Of a stretch of DNA of 35,947 nt, positions 17,001 to 23,550 are shown in pieces. Position 1 is the first letter of the stretch. Each line of letters begins with the position of its first letter. Where the stretch lies: contig JAGGUB010000066.1 of the NCBI GenBank assembly GCA_021158725.1, positions 1 to 35,947 on the forward strand, in the 5' to 3' direction. This DNA is from Caldifarciminota bacterium (GTDB lineage Bacteria > Hydrothermota > UBA3073 > NMUJ01). The notes beneath the pieces are model-generated. The model ran no database searches. It had not been told where the DNA came from and worked only from the letters and a program-made list of their open reading frames with translations. The translations under genes and the position numbers were made by a program.

Positions 17001-17713
17001 TTGTCGGTCACCACCGGTGGCGCATTTATCAACGCACCCAAATCTCTCACCCATACGAGATCACCCTCAACCGTCAGCACATACAATTTGTCCGACCCTA
17101 TGAATATTTTATCTTTGTAAACCACCGGCGAATTATCCACCTTATACCCCATATCGTATTCCCATAGGGGGTCACCCCTGTAATTATAAGCATAAAGTAT
17201 ACCATCAGTCGCACCTACAACTATTATCGTGTCATAAACTGCTGGTGTGGTATAGACCAACCCACGTGTTTTACGACGCCATAATAACTTACCATTATGG
17301 TTGAGCACAAATATACCAAGCTGATCCGCCACCAATATATTGCCATCCGGTAGCAGCTGTGGTATTGCACTTAACTCCCATCCCGTTTTGTATATCCAGA
17401 CCACAGTATCATTACGGAATGCGTAGACATTACCATCAAATGCTGTAGCAATAAATCGATCTCCAAGAAACAATGTCCCGTTGAACGCCTCATACCACCT
17501 ATCACCGAGCTTAAACTGCCACAGTATATTGCCAGTCTTTGCATCAACTCGTGTCAGGTTATGCCCATAGATGTACAGGTAAGGCTCATTATACTGGATA
17601 GCGAACGACCATGCATCCTTCTCCGATTTCACTTTCCAAACAGGATGCCATGCCATCATCAACACCAACAGAATACACATCATCCCCCCTGCTACTGGGC
17701 TAAATCTCGGCAC
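14048..17713 (-). CDS. Secreted beta-propeller protein with gingipain-like (C25) domain
   Basis: A 1221-residue exported protein. Residues 1-25 are a signal or anchor helix. Residues about 33-335 contain seven or so repeats with G-x-x-x-W endings (GNILWQF, GKLLWRR, GDLVWVR, GEIVWRY, GDSIWAY) typical of a PQQ/WD-like propeller. An Ig/CARDB-like domain (about 341-445) precedes a caspase-clan, C25-like domain (about 470-825) with His691 (WTHACA) and Cys727 (FIWGCHAGDF), ending LSMFGDPFVTLE. The His is followed by Ala, not the Gly usual in this clan. A carboxypeptidase-regulatory-like domain (about 830-905), a GWNLIGNP domain and a final strand-rich domain follow. No obvious type-IX tail is seen. 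The GTG at 17713 overlaps nadE; an ATG at 17683 after GGGGGG is an alternative. Confidence 0.85.
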   Translation of the reverse strand: MPRFSPVAGGMMCILLVLMMAWHPVWKVKSEKDAWSFAIQYNEPYLYIYGHNLTRVDAKTGNILWQFKLGDRWYEAFNGTLFLGDRFIATAFDGNVYAFRNDTVVWIYKTGWELSAIPQLLPDGNILVADQLGIFVLNHNGKLLWRRKTRGLVYTTPAVYDTIIVVGATDGILYAYNYRGDPLWEYDMGYKVDNSPVVYKDKIFIGSDKLYVLTVEGDLVWVRDLGALINAPPVVTDNLVYVVADSSLYAISTEDGEIVWRYRTGELVKSYPLLYNDVVCFGSMDGKLYVVDAEAGDSIWAYDIGKPVNGRVITDGTAIYVSADDGYVYKFTSSTKDYEGWLDIVYYPRSMQIGMEDSLKVKVVNYGNKGWHSNVTIVGEWYERNGKLCEVRWPLTNVAVGDTLDTVLVLRTPNVPGKYQLKLYIKHKQQISFPRHELEIEVQPHPIKNEPFTESYMPTPYLYFDSMLVKRFGTPGDTLMERVALILPYDIYPELKPYIEQYKEDVEAKLPIDITIHAESWYTPEELREYLKSLYRSDSITGAILVGNLPVPMWAAPWGDRYLISLYYENLEGEFYDTSGDGYLDKYIWGEDCYPQIWVSWIRSPKGVDDLKYFFEKVHKLHAGKLIAPYRGLVHCHNDFGGATPIVGKVLTSIYGAEGVESYGNRFWLGYGAHYLDMLRKGWDIVEIWTHACALFHQYDKGPYREVYTWKIAEVPYGPLILFIWGCHAGDFTETGDEYYLPAAYMFGNPMTVAVLAATRSVGTDEHELMYRGMCKGYTFGEAYWAYKVEVVNPKALHHRWTDITIPTLIWGLSMFGDPFVTLERPWGKGRVVKGGWDNGVQATVYFIDIATNHPVDTVATDGDGYFQYNLPRGDYKVYAICGPETSWTEHVKIAEKLPPLLIRMPYKVEITSQGYKLISLPIYPEPGQLDTCNLRLYRWEADGFKPTNRVEPGCGYLIKDTVDIVIKGHTVKDVPYTVNLVDGWNLIGNPYEWPVDWQTVKVIWRVWGQPLRYATLQEAKDMGWIEPILWEFYNGAYHIRIIMQPYIAYWVKAYAVGYYAYGFPLLRIYPKHATGKDRVEVSPALQFYARVGDMVDSALYIVVDGESYPKPPEPDTSIDYVYMFVPILDVGFASDKYAIVNVETVPVVYPLYVNVNTRDSVVTLRWRSHGFPYRVVIRDGNSYIDTDVEDEYRFEVAKPAKRGYKKLELMIYGKGGKWKP

Positions 17714-18602
17714 CCGGCGGTTGGCTCCTTATGTTATTTGCGGCATTAATCAAACGTTTCACATACTTTATCGTGGTACGCTTTACACCTACCTCTTTTG
17801 CGATAGCATCATCGTCCATGTTCTTTTCGATACCCAATAGAATAAGGTCGAGCTTCTCATAGGTCAACTTAAGTGCCAACTCATCCGTAATACCCGGCAA
17901 CAAGTCCGGGCTGGGTAGCTTCTTGATGATCTTATCAGGTACACCCAAATAGCGTGCAAGTTGCTTCACCTGCGTCTTATAGAGGTTTTTAATCGGCATA
18001 ATATCAGCTGCGTTATCACCGTACTTAACGAAGAACCCCGTCATGTCCTCGGTTTTGTTACTCGTGCCCACAACAAGATAGTGCAATCTCTCCGCCCATA
18101 AGTATAGGGTGACCATCCTCACTCTATGCTTTATCCTGTAGTATGCTTCTATAGGGTGCATCCAATCAAATGTCGCACCTTCTAACCCACCCAAAAATGG
18201 GTTCAAATTCTTCGGCACCACCCTATATCCAGCACGTACCAACCCCGATAATATGCGTTTCATATCCATTATCCTTCGTGGCAACATATCGTACACACCA
18301 AACCTCTCCAGTATCGGTGATATATCGATAATCTCCGTTTCTATACCAAAAGTATCTGCAACCAGCTTCGCATCCTCTACGGTATCATCGTGTGAATCCC
18401 TCTCCGGCATTATGAGAGCCAACACATTCTGTGGAAGTGTCGCCCTCACACACAAACCAGCCACACAAGCTGAATCAAGCCCACCCGACAACCCCAGTAT
18501 GAGCCCCTTGCGGTTGGATTTCGTCAAATGGTATCGGATGAAATCAACAATCTTTGCTGTAACTTGCTCTTCGTCAATCCTTATACTCTCTTTAAGCGAC
18601 AT
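17700..18602 (-). CDS. nadE: NAD+ synthetase, ammonia-dependent type
   Basis: A 300-residue synthetase that amidates deamido-NAD to NAD+. The PP-loop SGGLDS is at residues 39-44. Downstream are GTSNKTED and KYGDNAADIMPIKNLYK, the family's substrate- and dimer-contacting segments, then PSPDLLPGITDE. There is no N-terminal nitrilase (glutaminase) domain, so free ammonia or a separate glutaminase would supply nitrogen. It is a little longer than the ~275-residue E. coli enzyme because of an insertion around residues 120-145. The C-terminus has an extra helical segment ending in a polar tail. The ATG at 18602 lies inside the end of the upstream fusion gene, and its own end overlaps the next gene by 14 bases. 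Confidence 0.93.
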   Translation of the reverse strand: MSLKESIRIDEEQVTAKIVDFIRYHLTKSNRKGLILGLSGGLDSACVAGLCVRATLPQNVLALIMPERDSHDDTVEDAKLVADTFGIETEIIDISPILERFGVYDMLPRRIMDMKRILSGLVRAGYRVVPKNLNPFLGGLEGATFDWMHPIEAYYRIKHRVRMVTLYLWAERLHYLVVGTSNKTEDMTGFFVKYGDNAADIMPIKNLYKTQVKQLARYLGVPDKIIKKLPSPDLLPGITDELALKLTYEKLDLILLGIEKNMDDDAIAKEVGVKRTTIKYVKRLINAANNIRSQPPGAEI

Positions 18603-20724
18603 GTCTTGTACGATATAAACTACGTCTCCTGTACAACCCTATCCCCCACAATATTCCTATGGGTACCAGTATATTAGCTATACGGACGATTAGTTGGTTG
18701 GTGGGTGATAACTTCTTCAACGGACGTGCCTTTATCCCCTTACCCCTAATCGCAAGCAAGCTCTCATCCTGTACCAACCAATCCACCAGATTCATACAGA
18801 ATGTGAGCCCACCCGGTGTTATGTAATCCTCCGTCGGTATAGTAGCTGTACCAATGACCACTAATTTAACTAAACTATCTGTATACGCTGCCAGCGGTCG
18901 TGCCATCTGTTCACCAGTCGGTTTATACTGCTGTCCTGGTACCACCATAAATGGTGTACTAACTAACCACGAATATTGTGAAGACCATGCCAACGGCTTA
19001 CCACCCTCCACCGGTGATACAAACGGAAACGTTACACTACCAAGGTTACGTGTTATGGGATGCTCACTGTTAAGAGTGGTCGCACGTACGAAGAACGGAT
19101 ACGATACCAATCGTGTCACGGTAAAGAACCCCTGCCGTGTAGTTACACGTACGTTTTCACATACAGGATCGACCACAAACCCAGGTTCTAACTTTATACC
19201 ATATTTCGCAAGCAATGAATCAAGCCCCGTCTCCAACCTCGTGGTGTTGAAATTCTGTAGGTTCACCTTATACGTGCTGAGAAACAGTGCAGCTCGTCCA
19301 CCCTGTTCTAAGAATTGCTCCAATTTCTTGCATGCAGAGTCGCTCCATGGTGATTCAGGACCTACCACAATCAATGCCCCCACATCTGCCGGTATAGAAT
19401 CGGTCTCAATATCGATTTCAGTCAACTCATACAGTTTTTCAATCTCATGCTTCAACCTACGTGCAAGCTCCATTTCATTGTGTCCCTTTACGATACCTAT
19501 TATGGGTTTCTCTTCCATTGTGAGCTTACGTATGAGTGATGTCACCTGATATTCCAAATTCGATATATCCTCGAACACCGGTATCGTTTCACGCTTATCC
19601 CCATATATGAATACCGCACCAAGGAACGCATTCTTGAGCGCAAACTCACCCGCCTTCACCTCCTGCAAAGGTAACGCCTGTATACCCATGCGGGTGGCTT
19701 CACGCATCTTGTCAGGCGTATTTGGATTTATTATCTCCAGTTTGAACCTACCTCTACTTGCTGCACGGTACTCACGTAACATATCCTTAACGTACTCAGC
19801 TATCACATTATATGGGGGTGGTAGCTTTGCCGTCACATATGCACGTACGAGTATAGGGTCGTGTAGCTCACGTACCAGCTTGACAGATGCATGTGATAAC
19901 GAGTATACTCTACCTTCAGATATGTCCCACCTGTGATAAACATAATAGGATATCAGATTCCCAAAGAAGACTATAAGTACCACCAATACCAACGTAGCAC
20001 TACCCATCAACCGCTCAAAGAACCGCTTATACGTCAAATACGTAAGGAATAGAAACAACCCACCCACAGTTATGAAATATATTATATTACGTGTATCGAT
20101 TACACCACGAGACAGGTTCTCCATATGTTGATCTATACCAACAAACGCAAGGAATGGACTCAACCAATCAGGTGCAAAATTTGCCACCTTACCCAGCAAG
20201 AAGAACACAAACGCGATAACCAACCCCACTATCATAGCAACTATCTGGCTTGCAGTAAGTGACGATGCCCATATCCCTACCGATGTGAACATAAACGATA
20301 CAAGTATGAGCCCCACATACGAACCGATCACACTACCCCAGTCCACATCACCCAGTATCTCCAAGGTTATCGGATATATAACCGTAAGTGCCAACCCTAT
20401 AATCACGAGCACCCAAGCCGCAAGAAACTTACCGATGATGACCTCCGGCTCACTAACAGGTAGAGTTGCCAGTATCTCTATGGTACCTTCACGCTTCTCC
20501 TCAGCTATTAAGCGCATCGTGATCGCAGGTATGAAGAACACCAAGAAAAGCGGTATAAGTGTAACAAGATTGCGTATGGTGGCTTGATTCATAACGAACA
20601 GATCCGCTACAAAGAAATATCCGGTTAACCCCAGAAATATTGTCAACACAATATATGCGATAGGTGACCTAAAGTAGTAATTAAACTCCTTCCTGAAAAT
20701 CTGCTTCACGATTTCCCATTTCAT
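18592..20724 (-). CDS. GldF-GldG-type fusion: ABC-2 permease joined to a GldG-like domain
   Basis: A 710-residue protein. Residues 1-235 are an ABC-2 permease with six membrane helices and the typical EEKREGTIEILATLPVS loop (75-91). A seventh helix (241-262) starts a GldG-like part (about 245-710): a soluble region with a VYSLSH start (273-278), a glutamine-amidotransferase-like core and a final membrane anchor (about 680-698). In Bacteroidetes these are separate proteins GldF and GldG that act with the ATPase GldA. Here they are one chain, and no ATPase gene is adjacent. The ATG at 20724 follows AGGGGGAGAG. It sits 18 bases after the lipid-kinase-like gene and overlaps nadE by 11 bases. The substrate is unknown; the GldG part may sense or process something at the membrane. 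Confidence 0.85.
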   Translation of the reverse strand: MKWEIVKQIFRKEFNYYFRSPIAYIVLTIFLGLTGYFFVADLFVMNQATIRNLVTLIPLFLVFFIPAITMRLIAEEKREGTIEILATLPVSEPEVIIGKFLAAWVLVIIGLALTVIYPITLEILGDVDWGSVIGSYVGLILVSFMFTSVGIWASSLTASQIVAMIVGLVIAFVFFLLGKVANFAPDWLSPFLAFVGIDQHMENLSRGVIDTRNIIYFITVGGLFLFLTYLTYKRFFERLMGSATLVLVVLIVFFGNLISYYVYHRWDISEGRVYSLSHASVKLVRELHDPILVRAYVTAKLPPPYNVIAEYVKDMLREYRAASRGRFKLEIINPNTPDKMREATRMGIQALPLQEVKAGEFALKNAFLGAVFIYGDKRETIPVFEDISNLEYQVTSLIRKLTMEEKPIIGIVKGHNEMELARRLKHEIEKLYELTEIDIETDSIPADVGALIVVGPESPWSDSACKKLEQFLEQGGRAALFLSTYKVNLQNFNTTRLETGLDSLLAKYGIKLEPGFVVDPVCENVRVTTRQGFFTVTRLVSYPFFVRATTLNSEHPITRNLGSVTFPFVSPVEGGKPLAWSSQYSWLVSTPFMVVPGQQYKPTGEQMARPLAAYTDSLVKLVVIGTATIPTEDYITPGGLTFCMNLVDWLVQDESLLAIRGKGIKARPLKKLSPTNQLIVRIANILVPIGILWGIGLYRRRSLYRTRHVA

Positions 20725-20742
20725 CTCTCCCCCTATTTAGTG

Positions 20743-21330
20743 TCAGACCATCTTCACAATCTGCATAACTATTGCCGTACCGATACCTACTGTGAGATTG
20801 TCATCCACCCGTAGTGGTAGCATCTCTATCACCGTTGCAGCAGCCGCCCCCCATAATATCAGGGGCCACGATAGATACAATCGTGGTGTCAATGACAACA
20901 GGTAACCCAGCACCACACATGTAACAAAAAATGCGATACTACCTTCGAGCGTCTTACCCATAAACGTACGTATGCGACCTATCTTCATACCAACAATTGT
21001 AGCCATTGCATCACCAAACGTCAAAAACACGATAGCAGTAATCGCTATACTTTTGTCGAATGCAGCTATCACGATAAACACAGCTATTAAGAAGCTCGTC
21101 GTACCAACGAATGTACGTGCCTCCTCTAACTTAAGTATACCATGTGAATGCTCAACCATCACCTTCCACGCACCCTTAATAAAACGACGCAATATTTCGA
21201 CCACTGTCATAATGCCAAGGAAATATGCCACCACCAACAGCGTGAAATACTTATGTGGTGTAAAGTAATATATTATGGGGAACAGACTCCCCATACCTAT
21301 GCGATAGGTTTTACGTGCCCATAACTTCAT
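20743..21330 (-). CDS. CTP-dependent lipid kinase-like membrane protein (DGK1/SEC59/VTE5 group)
   Basis: A 195-residue polytopic membrane protein with about six helices. The signature FGDAMATIVGMKIGR followed by GKTLEGSIAFF (around residues 104-132) is shared by CTP-dependent diacylglycerol, dolichol and phytol kinases and by phosphatidate cytidylyltransferase-like proteins. The late DDNLTVGIG also fits this group. A likely job is phosphorylating a lipid alcohol such as diacylglycerol or a polyprenol, which suits the neighbouring PlsY genes. The substrate cannot be assigned from sequence. The ATG at 21330 follows GGGAGGTG and overlaps the preceding stop in ATGA. Confidence 0.75.
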   Translation of the reverse strand: MKLWARKTYRIGMGSLFPIIYYFTPHKYFTLLVVAYFLGIMTVVEILRRFIKGAWKVMVEHSHGILKLEEARTFVGTTSFLIAVFIVIAAFDKSIAITAIVFLTFGDAMATIVGMKIGRIRTFMGKTLEGSIAFFVTCVVLGYLLSLTPRLYLSWPLILWGAAAATVIEMLPLRVDDNLTVGIGTAIVMQIVKMV

Positions 21331-21902
21331 AATTTCACCTCCCTTAAAACATCAATATTTGCAATACAACCCACGATCATGAAAACCAAAATAAACGGTA
21401 ATAACCACCGCCATTCCCTATAATACAAGCCAAATATGATGGCCATCATTATTACAAATGTGATCAACATCTTCTTTCCAGAACGTGGCCCCACCCGCTG
21501 TAGAATGAAGAATGCCACCACACCGAACGGAAATACCCTTGGCAATAGATACAGGAATACACCACTCGCGGTGGCAGCACCTTTACCACCTTTGAATTTG
21601 TACCAAATTGGCCAACAATGTCCCACAAATGCAGCAATACCTGTCATACCTACCCAGAAATACGGTAACCTCAACACCCTATCCGCTATCAACATAGGTA
21701 TGGCGGCTTTGGCTGCATCCAACACCCACACTATTATACCTTCGAGTTTACCTACTTCACGAAACACGTTAGCCGCACCGGGGTTACCTGAACCTACCTT
21801 CCTTATATTCACACCACGTAGACGTGCAATAATGTCCGCAAATAGAATTGAACCCATCAGATAACCCACCCCCACTATCAGCACCACTCGTACTGGCTGC
21901 AT
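21327..21902 (-). CDS. Second PlsY-like protein, motif 3 incomplete
   Basis: A 191-residue membrane protein with PlsY motif 1 (GSGNPGAANVFREVG) and motif 2 (GHCWPIWYKFKGGKGAAT). In ordinary PlsY the C-terminus has His-x-x-Asn-Ile-x-Arg-Leu-x-x-Gly-x-Glu. Here it ends VGCIANIDVLREVKL: the Asn is kept, but the His and the terminal Gly-x-Glu are missing. Catalysis may be impaired or altered. It is the first gene of a minus-strand unit whose last gene is a complete PlsY. The ATG at 21902 is preferred over a GTG at 21905; neither has a Shine-Dalgarno sequence. It could still acylate glycerol-3-phosphate or a different acceptor. Confidence 0.85.
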   Translation of the reverse strand: MQPVRVVLIVGVGYLMGSILFADIIARLRGVNIRKVGSGNPGAANVFREVGKLEGIIVWVLDAAKAAIPMLIADRVLRLPYFWVGMTGIAAFVGHCWPIWYKFKGGKGAATASGVFLYLLPRVFPFGVVAFFILQRVGPRSGKKMLITFVIMMAIIFGLYYREWRWLLPFILVFMIVGCIANIDVLREVKL

Positions 21903-21908
21903 CACTTC

Positions 21909-21914
21909 TATAAT
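21909..21914 (+). promoter_or_regulatory. TATAAT -10 element of the tonB-like unit
   Basis: A perfect TATAAT sits 14 bases before the ATG at 21929, with no clear -35. It overlaps the divergent promoter, so the two units may be regulated together. Confidence 0.35.
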
Positions 21915-21936
21915 ATTATGGAATTGCGATGGTCAA
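21910..21936 (-). promoter_or_regulatory. Promoter of the plsY-like to plsY unit
   Basis: On the minus strand TTGACC (21931-21936) and TATTAT (21910-21915) are 15 bases apart, placing transcription start near 21903, at or just before the start codon. The mRNA may be leaderless. It overlaps the divergent promoter of the TonB-like gene. Confidence 0.4.
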
Positions 21937-22594
21937 GCTCATAAGCTACTGTGAGGGTGACGTCCATCTCTCGCATCAGCAACCATTTATTCGCAGATTG
22001 ACTTATAAGCTAAAGGATTATACTTTAACACAAATGCGTACAGGGATCGCAGTCTCACTCGTTATCCACACAATCTTTGTACTAATTGCCACGAAACTGC
22101 AATTCAAAATTCCCACCCCTACACCTGTATGGGTTGAGGTAGGACTTATCGAAGAGCGAGCTGGCCACATACCTGGTAAAGCTATAACCAAAGAGGAGTT
22201 ACCTGAACTACCCACTGTTAAATATACTGAGTCACCGGAATTACCCGAAATCACCCCAGAAGTACGTGAGATAGAGAAGATATCACCCCCCACATCACCG
22301 GTTGAGGGTGAAGAGGGGTTTTTCATAACAGGTGAGATAAAACAACGCCGTATATTGTATAAGGTGATACCCCAATATCCTAGCGGTTACAACGAAGAAG
22401 CTACCGTTGTGGTAAAACTATACGTGGCACCCTCTGGTAGGATAGAGAAGATGGAGCTACTTCAGCATGGTGGCGATATATTCGATAGGCTCACGTTGAA
22501 TGCACTCAGGCTATGGGTGTTTGAACCATTGCCGCCCGACGTACCTCAGGAGATACAAACCGGCACCATAACCTTTATCTATAAATTACGTTGA
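21929..22594 (+). CDS. TonB-family energy transducer-like protein
   Basis: A 221-residue protein with TonB layout: a membrane helix at residues 38-57 (RTGIAVSLVIHTIFVLIA), a Pro/Glu-rich periplasmic linker (about 65-125: LPELPTVKYTESPELPEI) and a TonB C-terminal domain (about 135-221) with AVVVKLYVAP-like strand pattern, SGRIEKMEL and a final TFIYKLR. Such proteins couple the inner-membrane proton gradient to outer-membrane receptors, although some bacterial relatives have other partners. No ExbB or ExbD gene is next to it. An internal ATG at 22034 would give a shorter cytoplasmic tail and is preceded by TTGACT and TATACT, so the true start is uncertain. It overlaps miaA by one base. Confidence 0.8.
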   Translation: MVKLISYCEGDVHLSHQQPFIRRLTYKLKDYTLTQMRTGIAVSLVIHTIFVLIATKLQFKIPTPTPVWVEVGLIEERAGHIPGKAITKEELPELPTVKYTESPELPEITPEVREIEKISPPTSPVEGEEGFFITGEIKQRRILYKVIPQYPSGYNEEATVVVKLYVAPSGRIEKMELLQHGGDIFDRLTLNALRLWVFEPLPPDVPQEIQTGTITFIYKLR

Positions 22595-23520
22595 TGCGTA
22601 TCGTACCCATCATAGTAGGGCCCACCGCAGTGGGTAAAAGCGAGTTAGCGTTTGAGCTCGCACAGCGGTTGGGTAGCGAAATCGTCTCCGCTGATGCACG
22701 CCAAATCTATAAGTTCATGGACATTGGTACAGCCAAACCGCCAAAGGAATGGCTACAAATTGTACCCCACCACATGATCGATATAGTGACCCCCGATGTG
22801 GATTTCAACGCTTGGCATTATGCATGTATGGCACGTAAGGTGATCGACGATATATTTGCACGTAATAAGTTACCGATAGTTGTTGGTGGCTCCGGCCTCT
22901 ACATAAAGGCATTAGTGGAAGGGTTCTTCGAACTCCCTGTACAACCGACACCTGAATTACGTAACAGGTTACGGGCCACCCCAACCGAACTATTATATGA
23001 GGAGCTCAAGAAGGTCGACCCTATCACTGCAAACAGGTTAGCACCACGTGACAAACACCGTATAGCCAGGGCACTTGAGGTATATTATGCCACCGGTAAA
23101 CCTATATCTTACTGGCAATCGCTACCACATCGACGTGCATCCTTCACCCCATTGTACATAGGACTTATACGTGAAAGACGATCACTGTATGAGAGGATAA
23201 ATATCCGTGTAGATAAGATGTTCGAACAGGGGCTCGTTGAAGAGGTAAAACACCTGTTATCACTTGGCTATTCACGTGACCTCAACGCCCTACAGACGAT
23301 AGGATATAAGGAGGTTATCGACTATCTCGAAGGTAAGCTCACCCTCGATGAAGCCAAACGTCTCATCAAAAAGCATACCCGTATGTTGGCACGTCGTCAA
23401 ATACAGTGGTTCAAAAAGCTACCCAATATCGAGTGGTACACGTTACCTGACGCAGAGGTTATTGATAAACTTTACAAAAAGATAACCCACCATATAACCT
23501 TTACGGAGGTGGTACGTTGA
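22594..23520 (+). CDS. miaA: tRNA dimethylallyltransferase
   Basis: A 308-residue enzyme that adds a dimethylallyl group to A37 of tRNAs reading UNN codons. The P-loop GPTAVGKS is at residues 9-16. ADARQIYKFMDIGTAKP and HHMIDIVTPDVDFNAW are the family's nucleotide- and substrate-binding segments. GGSGLYIKAL and the tRNA-binding ALQTIGYKEV follow. The ATG at 22594 overlaps the TGA stop of the TonB-like gene (TGATG), so coupled translation is likely; a TTG three bases earlier is less plausible. A second tRNA-modification gene, queA, ends the same gene run. Confidence 0.96.
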   Translation: MRIVPIIVGPTAVGKSELAFELAQRLGSEIVSADARQIYKFMDIGTAKPPKEWLQIVPHHMIDIVTPDVDFNAWHYACMARKVIDDIFARNKLPIVVGGSGLYIKALVEGFFELPVQPTPELRNRLRATPTELLYEELKKVDPITANRLAPRDKHRIARALEVYYATGKPISYWQSLPHRRASFTPLYIGLIRERRSLYERINIRVDKMFEQGLVEEVKHLLSLGYSRDLNALQTIGYKEVIDYLEGKLTLDEAKRLIKKHTRMLARRQIQWFKKLPNIEWYTLPDAEVIDKLYKKITHHITFTEVVR

Positions 23521-23550
23521 TTAATTTAATCTTACCCATTAGGAGGTATA

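Noticed and set aside
18854..19549. 231-residue open frame opposite the GldF-GldG fusion
   Set aside because: Antisense of a continuous, recognisable protein; no domain or ribosome binding site.
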